Positions 21,415 to 31,938 of a stretch of DNA of 64,000 nucleotides are shown here, one piece after another. A program made the position numbers and the translations under genes. The stretch comes from Pseudopyrenochaeta lycopersici (Eukaryota > Ascomycota > Dothideomycetes > Pleosporales > Pseudopyrenochaetaceae). The stretch lies in NCBI GenBank assembly GCA_003313425.1, contig NHZP01000002.1, forward strand, positions 930,001-994,000, written 5' to 3'. Each line of letters starts with the position of its first letter. The first letter of the stretch is position 1. The notes under the pieces were generated by a model. It saw nothing but the letters and a program-made list of their open reading frames with translations, had not been told where the DNA came from and made no database searches.

Positions 21415-21873
21415 ATGGCATCCCACAATCAGCACATGCCTCCGCCAATCCGGACAAACACTGCCGACTCACAAAAGTCGCAGTCATCCGGTCAACTGTC
21501 TCCCCCTCTCTCCCCCGCATCGCCTACGTCACGTGCACCAACCGGGTCCCCAACCGAGGAGTCATTTTTTGGGGCAATCACAGCACGCATACGTGGTCGC
21601 TCACGAAGCCGCTCGCGAGATGCTCCGCGGCAATCAAAGTCAACAATGGCCATGCCGCCACAGAACGTGCAACCGCAACAAGTCTCTTACTCGAGCCCGA
21701 CAAGACCAAATGCTGCGCCAGTGCAGACTTCAAGGCCGAGTCTGTCAGGTTCAGACAGGACCCGCACCAGTGGCAGTGATCCGTGGAGGGGACGGCATTC
21801 GAATGATTGGCTGTTCAACGGCATTTCGGTTACTGGCACAGCAAAGGAGTTTTTGCAGCGACGCAAGTCGTAG
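21415..21873 (+). CDS. small conserved fungal protein with C-terminal SNDWLFNG motif
   Basis: This is a single exon of 152 residues. The first about 115 residues are low-complexity, rich in Ser, Pro, Gln and Arg, with an RGRSRSRSRD stretch. The C-terminus RGRHSNDWLFNGISVTGTAK is the conserved part. Many Pezizomycotina encode short proteins of the same design, with a disordered body and a terminal NDWLF-G-SV-T-K motif. I know them only as uncharacterised. There is no signal peptide or membrane helix. The strong terminal motif makes this a real gene despite its simple composition. Confidence 0.75.
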   Translation: MASHNQHMPPPIRTNTADSQKSQSSGQLSPPLSPASPTSRAPTGSPTEESFFGAITARIRGRSRSRSRDAPRQSKSTMAMPPQNVQPQQVSYSSPTRPNAAPVQTSRPSLSGSDRTRTSGSDPWRGRHSNDWLFNGISVTGTAKEFLQRRKS

Positions 21874-22814
21874 AGCAGAGACGCGACGGGTGGTCTGTGA
21901 CACACCCGCAATGATTGGCTAGGGTACCGCTGAGAGGTATCACACTGCGAAAGAGTGTCTGGTAGCCCATCAACGACTTACTACGAGAATGAGAACGCAT
22001 GATAATGAGATCGATGAACAAGATTGTTGACCGTTTGGTGGCATGGAAAGCATACTATTGGGGCGTCAAGCTGGTTGACCTTCGCTTCGGCATAGTTTGG
22101 AACGTTTCGGAGTCGCCTGTCGCTGTTTAAACGTGTATATTAGCTATAGGGAATCATGGCACAGGATGTGAGAATCTATAATCTTGTTGACGAGGTTAAC
22201 ACATGGGCAATGTTGTGTGAATGTTGTGTGATGCAGCCGTACCAACACTCCAACATCAGAACAACAGAGGATTGGTAGGATGTCATTGGGGAACCACGAA
22301 GACATGATGGCTAAAGACAGAACGACGTCTTGAAGAGTTGACGTTGAAACGCTTCTTGCACTGCCCCCTTTACATAATCAGCCCTACAAGTCTTGACTTC
22401 CGGGATGCACCACAGTATCTCACCGCTCTATGGAGTACCTTCATGTCTTCCCAAGCTCCGTAGCCCTGCAGATGATCTCAATACTCGCGCGCGAACAGCG
22501 GCCTTATTCCAATATGGATACTCGAGCTCCGTCAAGCTTCAAGCCCTCAGCCGGAGTAACATAAGTCGAGGATTCAGCGAGCGGCATTCATTTCCACTCC
22601 GAGAGTGGCATGTCCCACTACCCCTCCATAGCACAGCAGGATAGTTGAAGCTTGCTATCTACACCTATTACAGAGGATACCCCGAACAGGAGCATAATCT
22701 TCCTCACGCCAGCTTTGTGTCTCCGGATAAAGATACTTAAGCTGTCCTCGTCCTACCAGTCCTGAGAAGCCCCACCACCCCGCACTCACCCGTCGAGTCG
22801 TCCAAGGGCACAGT
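21874..22814. other. intergenic, no gene seen
   Basis: 3' flank of the small basic protein gene and promoter of the FAD oxidoreductase gene. Nothing recognised. Confidence 0.4.
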
Positions 22815-24344
22815 ATGAGACACGAACGCGCTTCTCTACCGACTCCTACGTCGACAAACTCCTTTTGGCACAGCGAGCCGGATGAGTTTTTGATCGGCCA
22901 TTGCACAACTCAGGAGCTTCCTGCCGAAGCTGATATCGTTGTTGTGGGTAGTGGCATAACTGGAACATCTGCTGCAAGATACCTCTCAGAAGATGAGCGG
23001 GCAAATGGAAAGAGCATTGTAGTACTGGAAGCAAGAGAGGCCTGTTGGGGTGCCACCGGTCGGGTGAGTAGACTATCTTTTCAACATGACATGTTGATGT
23101 TGTCTGAATTGTCTATATCGTTCATCATCAACTATTCTAGTCTCCACAGCTAGCTAATTCATTGTGAACAGAATGGTGGACACTGTCAACCCCTCCTCTT
23201 TGACCGGGGATCCGATGTGGCAGATTTCGAACTGAAGAATGTCGCTGCAGTAAGGTCATACGTCCAGACAAACAATGTTCCATGCGAGTGGCGCGACGTA
23301 TCCGGTTGCCGTACATTCTGGACCGAAGACGCGATGAAGGAGGCCGAGAAGGAAATTGCCCACCTCCAAAAAATAGCACCGGACATTGCTCGCTTTGTGA
23401 CGGTTCTCAAGGACAAGGAGGAGTTCAAGAAACACCGCATTGCACCTGATTGCGTTGGAGCAACACTTAGCGAAGGAGCGGCGAGCCTATGGCCATACAA
23501 GCTCGTCACTTTTGTCCTGACGAAGCTTGTGAAAGATGGACGCATCAACCTCCAAACGACAACACCAGTCACGGAGATTACCTCTTCGGAAGGCAAGAAC
23601 ACGCTACATACCCCCCGAGGTACCATTACAGCCAAGACGGTCATTCTTGCAACGAATGCCTATACGTCTGCTCTCCTCCCCTACTTCGCCGACCTCATCG
23701 TTCCCGTCCGTGGTGAAATGTCCGCTCTCTTCCCTCCGAAAGATTCGACCCTTCTGCCAAACTCCTATGGCATGGTCGCAGCGCTAGGCCAAAAGGCCAA
23801 TAACGATGATTACCTCATCCAGCGACCTTTTGAAGGCGTTCCTAATCCGCGGGGTCATCTCATGTTTGGCGGCGGCCGCGGAGCTGGGAAGCTTCCAAGC
23901 ATCGGTGTGAGTGATGATAGTGTGATTGATGAGGATGCTGCAGCATATCTCCGCGGTGCGCTACTAAAAGTGCTGGAGCTTGATGGAGAGACGCAGGGTT
24001 TGAAAGAACTTAAAGCTGCGGCACAATGGACCGGCATTATGGGCTACTCCAGAGACGACCACCCGTGGGTCGGCAAAGTGCCTGATAAAGAAGGGCTATG
24101 GCTTTGCGGTGGATATACCGGGCATGGTATGCCGAATGGCACGCTTTGTGGGAAAGCGGTTGTGGACATGGTGCTTGGAGAAGAGGAAGGACGGGACTTG
24201 GGTGCTCTACATGCGCAGATGGTGGAGAAGGGGCATCTTCCGAAGAGCTACATTTTGACGAAGGAGCGAATTGCGAGGGCTAGGAGTTACCTTACTGTGC
24301 AGCAACAGGACGACATGGGTGTGCACATGAACGCTGTGGTATAG
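22815..24344 (+). CDS. FAD-dependent oxidoreductase, DAO/glycine-oxidase-like family
   Basis: Exons are 22815-23063 and 23172-24344, giving 473 residues. The dinucleotide-binding fold is at residues 41-72: IVVVGSGITGTSAARYL with GSGITG at 45-50, then a strand ending VVLEAR. GATGRNGGH, typical of D-amino-acid-oxidase-like proteins, is formed exactly across the intron junction. Later landmarks are VILATNAYTS, the substrate-domain segment with IQRPFEG, and the C-terminal FAD clamp GYTGHGMPNG. Such enzymes oxidise primary or secondary amines, producing H2O2; the substrate cannot be read from sequence. There is no signal peptide, and no C-terminal SKL. The intron is 108 bases with a GTGAGT donor. 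Confidence 0.9.
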
Positions 24345-24875
24345 ATGTGGGTGGAGATACAACACAACTCCCCTTTCAGACGGATCAAGAATGAAAGTCA
24401 TAAGGTCACGGATTGGGAAATAGAATATTGCATCAATCATTGAGGTTTCCGGCCGTGGAAGATACGCACCCGGCCGAATCTTGTATGTGACGTAGTCTAT
24501 TGATCTTAAGCTTCTACACAGCGTGACCCCCACAGGAAACCGTGTGGAATGCGGAGAAAAGCGTCTAAGGCGTTTCTCCCCAACTTCCAAGCCGCATGAC
24601 TCCCCTCTGCTGACTAATATGCTCGTTCCTCCGGTTCGCCCTGCGCGTAAGATCTGACTCTTGTCAGCCTGAGGAAGGCACAGCAAAGTCGAAAGTTCAA
24701 AGTGACATGATCTATAACACTGTTGATGCTCGCCTGTAGAACCAAACATCAATTCACATCCCCATCTATCCAAACCTGCGGGCCCACCTGAGCACACCGC
24801 AATTGCATCATCTACACCCCCATAAAGCATCCCTGCACCGCCAAAAAAGTTCAAAAGTCATCGGAAATATCAAAC
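24345..24875. promoter_or_regulatory. promoter region of the DJ-1/PfpI gene
   Basis: 531 bases between two same-strand genes. The last about 100 bases are C/A-rich. No operator could be supported. Confidence 0.35.
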
Positions 24876-25665
24876 ATGCCAGCCAATTCCCTCCCCACAA
24901 AATTCGGCATCGTAATCTTCCCCGGCTTCCAACTCCTTGACTACGCCGGCCCCCTCGACGCCTTCAACATCCTCTCCAACTCGCACACCCTGACCCTCGT
25001 AACCATAGCCGCAACCCTGGACCCCGTGCCCACGCAACACTGGGTCCAAGACAAACAAGGCTCCAACTCGTCGCAGTCCATCGTGCCAACGCACACATTT
25101 GCGACCGCACCGACGGACCTCGACGTCCTGCTGCTGCCGGGTGGGCTCGGCGCGCGGGCCCCCGGCTGCGAGAAGTACATGCAGCCGCAGGTCGAGTATC
25201 TGAAGAGCTTGGATCTGAGCGGCCAGGGCAGTATCAAGTGGGTTCTCACGGTATGCACGGGGAGTGAGATTCTGGCGCGAACGGGGATTTTGGATGGGAG
25301 GAAGGCTACGACGAATAAACGTGCTTTTAACGATGTGAGTACCCTCTTTTTTTTTTTTTCTTCTTCTTCTTCTTCTTCTTCTTCTGCTTCATCCCATTGT
25401 TCAACGCATTCTCTGGGTTTTCTAACGCAATCCACAGGTAAAAGCTCAGCACCCGCAGGTCAACTGGGTGGCCAAGGCGCGGTGGGTGGTGGATGGGAAT
25501 TTCTGGACGAGCAGTGGGATTAGTGCGGGCATTGATCTGACGTTTGCCTGGATAGCTGAGGTGTTTGGCGAGGAGAAGGCGCAGTTTGTGGCGGATCGGA
25601 GTGAGTATGAGAGGAATGTTGATGAGGGGAATGATCGGTATGCTGAGCGGTGGGGCGCTGTCTGA
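24876..25665 (+). CDS. DJ-1/PfpI family protein, isonitrile-hydratase-like
   Basis: Exons are 24876-25334 and 25438-25665, giving 228 residues. It opens with the family strand FGIVIFPGFQLLDYAGPLDAF, then VLLLPGGLGAR, then the nucleophile elbow TVCTGS with Cys127, and LARTGILDGRKATTNK. Exon 2 restores the expected C-terminal segment: VNWVAKARWVVDG, then SSGISAGIDLTF. The conserved acidic residue (E or D) before LD, the Cys elbow and the TTN motif match the InhA/ThiJ-like subgroup of glutamine-amidotransferase-like proteins. No signal peptide is seen. The substrate is unknown; detoxification or isocyanide hydration is possible by family only. Confidence 0.9.
25347..25384 (+). repeat. T13 run plus (TTC)8 microsatellite inside the DJ-1-like intron
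   Basis: Thirteen T at 25347-25359, a C, then eight perfect TTC units at 25361-25384, all within the 103-base intron. It forms an unusually long pyrimidine tract on the sense strand close to the donor site. Confidence 0.95.
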
Positions 25666-25857
25666 CATGGACTGCGGTAGAATCAGACGAGCTCATGAGA
25701 TAAGATATCTCAAATCGAATGAACTGGCATAACGACTAGTAACACCCCAGAACTCGATAAAGTGACCATAAATCAACAAATCTCGGTTGGGTGGCTTTCA
25801 CGTTGCTATTGGCTAAACATCTTATGGATGCCCACTCGTACTAGTGGAACAAGACTC

Positions 25858-28443
25858 TTATGTACTGGCCTCCGAAGGTAGAGGAATATTCACACCCAAA
25901 TCCCTCAGTCTGGTTGTAGCAGCCTCAACGAGAACACTATTCCTCTGTATCAATTCCTGTATCTGCTCATTCTCTGCTTTCCTCGAGTGCGACGGGACTT
26001 TTACGCTCTCGCTACGCCTGTGTTCGCCTTCCTTATTTGCAACCTTTGTCGTCTCCTCAACCTGTTTCTTCAAATCCTTTTGCACCTCTTTGAGCTTTTC
26101 TAGACGTGACCAAGCAGGTCGCTCAGTGCCGTCGACATCATCTGTGAGGGTACGCTTTGAAGCGTCTAGGGCGCTGTCCATAGTGGACAGTTCTTCGACC
26201 CAGGCACCTTCCTTGTCGCTGAGCTCCGAAGATCCAATAGACGCCATCTTTCGGCGTAGAGCCTCATATCGTGCATTGATTGCATCTTGTCGCGCCTTGA
26301 CCTTGTCCAGTCGCTCATCGATTTTAGCACTGCCGTATGTAGACCCATCGTCCGACCGGGTGTCGTCATTGCCAGTGACGTTATCGATGTTTGATGCAAT
26401 CTGTGAGCTCCTGTATATTTGGTCACGGAACTCTTCTTGCAATCGTGTTGCGCGGGTGAACAGGTCAGACACGGCGTGCTGAAGTTTTGAGGTTTGTACG
26501 GAGAGTACGCGGTGGACGTCCATGAGAAGGTGGAGGTTGGCGGGAGATAGCCTGATCTCTTCCGTAAGAGAGCCTCGCTGCCGTCCAGATATGTTGATCG
26601 AGCCTAATAGATTGAAGGGCTCGTAAAGCTCTTTGGGTGGCTGCCATGCTTCACGTGCTTCGTTGTGAGGACCAGTCACTGCCATGTACTCGGCAAGCTC
26701 TTCCTCGGTAGGCAGACCTTCTTCAGGTGCATCAAGGAGCGCAGCTTGGGGCTCACCATCAACCGTAGTCAGGAGAAGGTAGCCAATATTGCCGTCTTCA
26801 ATGACAACGGCCGAGGTGACTTCTTGCTCGGCGGGATGATTAGAGGGTCGTCGCTGAAGGTATTGCTCGACTGAAGTGTTTGCCGACTCTAACACGCGCT
26901 TCAACCGAAACTCTGAGCCTTCGCTTTGCGGCTCCGACAACTCGTTCTCGAGCTTCCTGATCCATGGCTCCAGCGAAACGTAGAAGACACCGTTGCTATG
27001 CGAGACGAAGAACGAGAAATCAGTGTGTACGTCAGGTGTGATACTTTGGTTGAACGAGGAATGCTCGTTTTGGGTCAAAGTTATAGTCTCCGCAATGATA
27101 AGATCGTGTTCGGCAATCTCAGTGACATCAATGTCATCCTACTCCTGTCAGTACACAATCACGACACAATCACGAAACAAAGGAAGCCCTACCTCAGGGG
27201 AGGGCAGCCACCTTCCAACGATGCCTTCGAGGTCCAGACAAACATGCACCTTGCTAGTATCGGTGAGCAGACACACAACGGCAGTCGGCAGTCCCTCCGC
27301 TGCGTCTTCTTCGGAGCTTTCAGACAAAGTTTTCAGTGAAAAGACAATCATGTCACTGAGCTCAAAGTCTTCAACTTCCGGTGTTATGGTGAAAGGACCT
27401 TGTAGGAGTGGGACAGCAGACGCACTTGACGGGCGCGCAAAGACCTTGACTGAATCTCCATTGGGAAGCTCCTCCAGGAAGGGCTCCTCGTACAATATGT
27501 CGGAAAGCCATGATAGTTGTTTTTCCGAGGTCTTCACTTCATCCTTGGGCGCATCGCTGTCCTCGGAGAGCTCGGTGTAGTTGATGTTGATGGATGAAGT
27601 GAGAGTCTGTAGAAATGTGAAGGCGCCGGGCGATTCCACCAGCTGCCACTTGCTCGGCAGCAGCGGACATAGCGCATAGACGTCTCCAGGAACTGTAGCA
27701 ATCCACAGAGTCATTGGCGCCCAGCCATGTACTCCCTCCTGTTCTGGGAAATCTCCAAAGCAGGCAGAGGCAACTTCGAGCTCAACCGAGTCCGGAGAAA
27801 AGCCCTTGGAAGCGCCAAACTTGGAGGCGCTCAAATCATCCTGGTCGCTGGTTGCATTCGCTAGCTTCGGCAGGTCAATTGAGAGCGAAGGCTCACTGAA
27901 GGTCGACCTGTCCGCCCGATTGACTTCCCACAAGCGCACCACTCCGGCCTTGGTCACGGTGACCAGGCACCTTCCATGATAGCCCAAGGGATGCCATAGT
28001 GTGGTTGCAATGGGCGACTCCTCCAAGACGTGCACGGTCGGGCCTACTTGGAAGGTCTTCGGTTTGAGCGGGCTGCCATCACCGGCTTCAAGCAGCGAGG
28101 AGTCGGGGAGATGTACGACGTGTACGGTATGTGAAGTCGAGACTGACAAGTAGTCGCCGCCGGGCGAGAGTTCGAGACGCGTAATGGCTAGTGGTATGGA
28201 AACTCGCAGGGTACGGTATGCAGGCTCAGTGCCTTCCTTGAGATTTACAAGATCTGCCCACCGAATCTCGTTTCCGACAGCCAAAAAGATCTCCGAGCCC
28301 CGTGTTGCTATTGTTTTCCTTGGCCCGGGCTCTTTCTTTTTTGCAGCAAGTCCATTTCCGTTTGTTTGCTTGGGCGCAAAGAGGTGATAGCCCGGGTTGG
28401 GACGGGTGAGCCACTCGGGCGTGTAGCTCAGCACTTTTGGCAT
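25858..28443 (-). CDS. nup82: nucleoporin Nup82 (Nup88 homologue)
   Basis: Exons on the minus strand are 27193-28443 and 25858-27138, with a 54-base intron, giving 843 residues. The start MPKVLSYTPEWLTRP is followed by a beta-propeller-like N-terminal half with blades such as ITRLELSPGGDYLSVS, TTLWHPLGYHGRCLVTVTKAG and VRLWEV. The C-terminal third is predicted coiled coil (about residues 560-840), ending IQELIQRNSVLVEAATTRL, the usual Nup82/Nup88 end. Nup82 anchors the cytoplasmic mRNA-export platform of the nuclear pore. The acceptor chosen (GTAG before GATGAC) is the one that restores frame; a nearer CAG would give a stop. It is divergent from cbc2. Confidence 0.9.
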
Positions 28444-28744
28444 GATGATCCCCCTGGGCTGTGGGACACGAAGAGGTAGAGGTCGAGGTCGCCGGTATAG
28501 ATTGCGGCGTGTCGAGGTAAGAAGACCCGCCAGTGTGCCTATGCAAACAAAAGTTGGCCTTGGGGAAAGCGAGCTCATGCACGCCAAGCCTACGCGTTCT
28601 GGGACAGCTCCAATCCTGGATGAAGCTCTCCCCGACAACCAAAATCCTCCCCATGCAAGCCGGCCTCCCTCTTTGAGTCTAATCACGTAGCTGCGACTTC
28701 CGTTCTACATATACAGCCCTCTCAACCGATCAAACGCCGCCGTC
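28444..28744. promoter_or_regulatory. 301-bp bidirectional promoter nup82/cbc2
   Basis: The ATGs of nup82 (minus) and cbc2 (plus) face away from each other across 301 bases, so the two genes must share upstream sequence. Confidence 0.6.
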
Positions 28745-29300
28745 ATGCCTGCGCTGCGAAGCACAATAGACCGTCTGGACAAGCCGAGCTCATACGCGAC
28801 CGCAAAGGTATGCGCCCACCGCCATACAGCAAGCAGAGCTCCACTGACACAGCATATAGAAGCGAAGAAGGGATCGCGGTCGCGACGACGATATTGGCCG
28901 GCGCTCAGCCTCCCCAGAAGACAAACTCAAAGACGCAACAACCCTCTACGTCGGCAACCTTTCCTTCTACACAACCGAGGAGCAGATCCACGAACTCTTC
29001 TCCAAATGCGGCGAGATCAAGCGCTTGGTTATGGGCCTTGACCGCTTCCAAAAGACCCCCTGCGGATTCTGCTTCGTCGAGTACTACACCCACCAAGACG
29101 CCCTGGACTGCATGAAGTACATTGGCGGCACCAAGCTGGACGAGCGCGTTATCCGGACCGATCTCGACGAAGGATTCGCTGAGGGGAGACAATACGGTCG
29201 TGGCAAATCTGGCGGGCAGGTGCGCGATGAATACAGAGCCGAATACGACCCAGGCCGAGGTGGGTATGGGCGAGCAGTGGACGAGTATCATGAGGGATAG
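28745..29300 (+). CDS. cbc2: nuclear cap-binding complex small subunit (CBP20/Cbc2)
   Basis: Exons are 28745-28807 and 28860-29300, giving 167 residues. Exon 1 encodes 21 residues, then exon 2 begins [11 protein letters not shown]. One RRM follows: RNP2 is LYVGNLSF and RNP1 is GFCFVEYY, separated by [16 protein letters not shown], which is almost invariant in CBP20. The tail is [20 protein letters not shown] followed by an Arg/Gly/Tyr-rich end. With CBP80 it binds the m7G cap of nascent transcripts. The cap-stacking Tyr of RNP2 is kept. The 52-base intron has a GTATGC donor and a TATAG acceptor. Confidence 0.96.
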
Positions 29301-29636
29301 AGTGGTCATGGCAAAAATGAGCATAATCAGCAGAGTCAAGGCGCTGCAAACATTTCTAGTGATGAGCAGAACCACGGCTAACGGCATGCCGCGCACTGCT
29401 CACTGGAGTATCGTCGATTTGTCAAGCACCAAAACTACGCGGTCTGAAGGTCTTTTCAAAATAACGGCATGGCTGGGGTTTGGCGTTTCTCACGCAGCAT
29501 TGAGATTGAGCAATTATAAACGCTCACAGGGCGCACCATGCCCAGTCTAGATATCGTGTCTAAATTCTAAAGCAGATCCATCTTTCCACCACCTTGCGCC
29601 TATGCATTAACCGTTCGCCGCCGCCTGCCTAAGCCT
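29301..29636. other. intergenic between convergent genes
   Basis: 3' flanks of cbc2 and pdx2. Nothing further recognised. Confidence 0.45.
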
Positions 29637-30497
29637 CTACTTGGTCCGGTCAACAAGCTCAAACTGCTGTCTTCGCTCTACCGCATTCACCACTTGCCCC
29701 AACCACCAGACATGTATCCGCGCATCTTCCGTCAGCTCTGGATGGAAGCTGCACCCAAAGACATTCCCTTGCCGCACAGCAATAATATCTTCAGCCCCGG
29801 CATGATCGTGTTCCTGGTTTTCCTGTAGTGCTTTCGACTTCGTGGATAGCGTAGCCATAATCTCAACCTCGGCGCCGAGTTCCCGTCTTGCGAGGTCGTC
29901 CACCGGTGTCTTTGATGGCGCAACAACTGTATCATCCCTTACTTCCTCCTCACTCTGAACACCCTTCTTGTGCGGCAATATCTTCTCCACAACTGGCGCC
30001 CTTATGAACACACATCGATACGGCTGCTCCTCGCTCGTCTCGCCTGTACTGGCGAGAAACGGCAGATTCAAGTTCGCCTGAAAGCTCTCTGTCTGCCTAC
30101 CGAAATGATTCCTATTCACCCTAACGTCCAGCCCGCCAATCAACTCCTGCCCGCCCTTCTTGGTGCGATTCGCGCTCTCAGCCAACAATATGAGGCCCGC
30201 GCATGTTCCCCACACCGGCCGTCGGAGAACCTTGACAAAGTCGCGAAGCGGTTCGAGCAGGCCGGAGCGCGCCGCTACGAGGCTCATGGCCGTGCTCTCG
30301 CCACCGGGTATTATGAGGCCGTCGCATTGCGAGAGCTCGTGTGGCGTGCGAACCTCAGTGAAGCGGAAGAAGTGGGTTGTGCCGTGGAGGGCGGCGGCGG
30401 CGCGGAGGAGTTGGATGTGTTCGCTGAATGCGCCTTGGAGGGCTAGGACGCCCACCGTGATGGTGACATCGTTGTTTGAGGGAAGGGTGACTGTCAT
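29637..30497 (-). CDS. pdx2: pyridoxal 5'-phosphate synthase glutaminase subunit (Pdx2/SNO)
   Basis: This is a single exon of 286 residues. It starts with VGVLALQGAFSEHIQLL, then GGESTAMS (GGES at 65-68). The nucleophile elbow is WGTCAGLILL with Cys99, and the His-Glu pair is in FHPELTEDARIH (His252, Glu254), so the whole class-I amidotransferase triad is present. Pdx2 releases ammonia from glutamine for the Pdx1 synthase that makes vitamin B6. The chain is longer than bacterial PdxT (about 190) because of a hydrophilic insertion at about residues 176-232 between the RAP strand and the last catalytic strand. Fungal members often carry such an insert. It is divergent from the PPTase gene. Confidence 0.95.
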   Translation of the reverse strand: MTVTLPSNNDVTITVGVLALQGAFSEHIQLLRAAAALHGTTHFFRFTEVRTPHELSQCDGLIIPGGESTAMSLVAARSGLLEPLRDFVKVLRRPVWGTCAGLILLAESANRTKKGGQELIGGLDVRVNRNHFGRQTESFQANLNLPFLASTGETSEEQPYRCVFIRAPVVEKILPHKKGVQSEEEVRDDTVVAPSKTPVDDLARRELGAEVEIMATLSTKSKALQENQEHDHAGAEDIIAVRQGNVFGCSFHPELTEDARIHVWWLGQVVNAVERRQQFELVDRTK

Positions 30498-30840
30498 TCC
30501 GATTATCTACAGAAGTTTGGGAAAGTTGTGAAGGAAGGAAGACAGCAATTGAACGTATGGGCGGCAATATGGAGAGTCATCAGGCTTCGGGCGGGACAAA
30601 AAGTTAGTCTGGGGTTGCGGCTTATCGATAACCATTATACTTGTCTGTCAAATCATCATCGACATGGCACCCCGCTGTTGCCGTGAATACCCAGACTGCG
30701 CTGTACAACTCCGATGCTTACATTCCAAGCCGGACTATTTCTGCCACTTTACAATAAATTCTAGGCCATTTCTGGGACCGACGCCAAATTTTGCAAAGCC
30801 TTAGACTCAATGTCGATCCTGTTTCCCACGTGCACACAAA
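30498..30840. promoter_or_regulatory. 343-bp bidirectional promoter pdx2/PPTase
   Basis: It separates two divergent genes. A short out-of-frame ATG at 30811 opens an upstream reading frame that ends just past the PPTase start (TGA at 30847). Confidence 0.45.
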
Positions 30841-31938
30841 ATGCCTGAAGAGGAAAGGCAACGCGGACTCACGTGCTGGCTCCTGGACACTCGGTCACTA
30901 TGGCCCGGGGAGAAGATTTCAGATTCCGAATCAGTCTGTCATCCTTTCGATTGGAAGCTATGTAGCTAATGTTGGACGCAGGCGAGAGAAGCACTTAACT
31001 TGATAAGCGATGAAGAACGAGAGAATATTCTCCGAAGGTTTCGCATTGCAGACGCTCGCATGTGCCTAGCTTCAGCCTTGCTAAAACGTCTCTTCGTTCA
31101 CCAAAGCCTTGGGATCCCTTGGAATGACATAAAGTTTGGGAGAAAGAGAGACCCCAAGCACGGAAAACCTTATGCCCTCCCCCTTCCTCCAGATGAACAC
31201 GCGCCCGTTGAATTCAATATCAGCCACCAAGCTGGCCTTGTCGCTCTGGTTGGCTGTATAACGACAGAGTTGGACGTAGAACTTGGCGTAGACATTGTCT
31301 GCGTAAACGAACGCAATGACTACCGCGTTATCGACGAAGAGGGTTTCACCGCCTGGGTGGACATGTATGCCGAAATCTTCAGCCAGGAAGAAAGTTTTGA
31401 TATGAAATACAACGCCGATGCATTTCCGCTCCTGGACGGCACCATCGTGACTCCCGAAATGCTAGGCCGCAATGACCGGTGCACTACCAGAAACCAACAA
31501 CTCAGCATCACTCTACCGTCTGGAGAGAAGAAGACATTCGACAGCGATCTACTCATCGAGGCAAAGCTGCGCCGCTTCTACACATTCTGGTGCTACAAAG
31601 AAACATACATCAAACTCGACGGTGAAGCTCTCCTCGCGAAATGGATCCCGCAACTCGAATTCAAACACGTTCGCGCACCGCGTCCCGGCACAATAGCACG
31701 GTGTAGCACCCATGGCACGTGGGGCGAGAGAGTCAGTGATGCAGAAGTGTGGTTTACCAAGGACGGAAAGAGCAAGCGACTGGAGGATACCAGGGTGGAA
31801 ATCCAGGCTTTTGAAGAAGACTTTATGATTGGGATTGCGGCCAAGGAGAAGTGTGGGAACAAGTTGCCGGAGGTCTTGACGAAGTTTAGAGGGTTGCACT
31901 TGGAGGAGGATGTTATGAGTGTCGCGAGGAATGCATGA
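30841..31938 (+). CDS. npgA: 4'-phosphopantetheinyl transferase, NpgA/Sfp type
   Basis: Exons are 30841-30933 and 30982-31938, giving 349 residues. Exon 1 encodes RGLTCWLLDTRSLWPG, matching the LTRW-IDTR start of NpgA. Exon 2 carries the conserved core: MCLASALLKRLFVH, then VEFNISHQAGLVAL, the Mg-binding segment LGVDIVCVNERND, and FWCYKETYIKLDGEALLAKW (the W-KE-Y-K motif). The enzyme transfers phosphopantetheine to carrier domains of polyketide, nonribosomal-peptide and lysine-pathway enzymes. The 48-base intron has a weak donor (GTCTGT), but it is the only GT that keeps frame, and a GCTAAT branch site lies 12 bases before the acceptor. The start is the first ATG with family-like sequence. 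Confidence 0.87.

Noticed and set aside
20913..21428. Minus-strand 171-residue frame
   Set aside because: It overlaps the promoter and start of the small basic protein gene and has no domain features.
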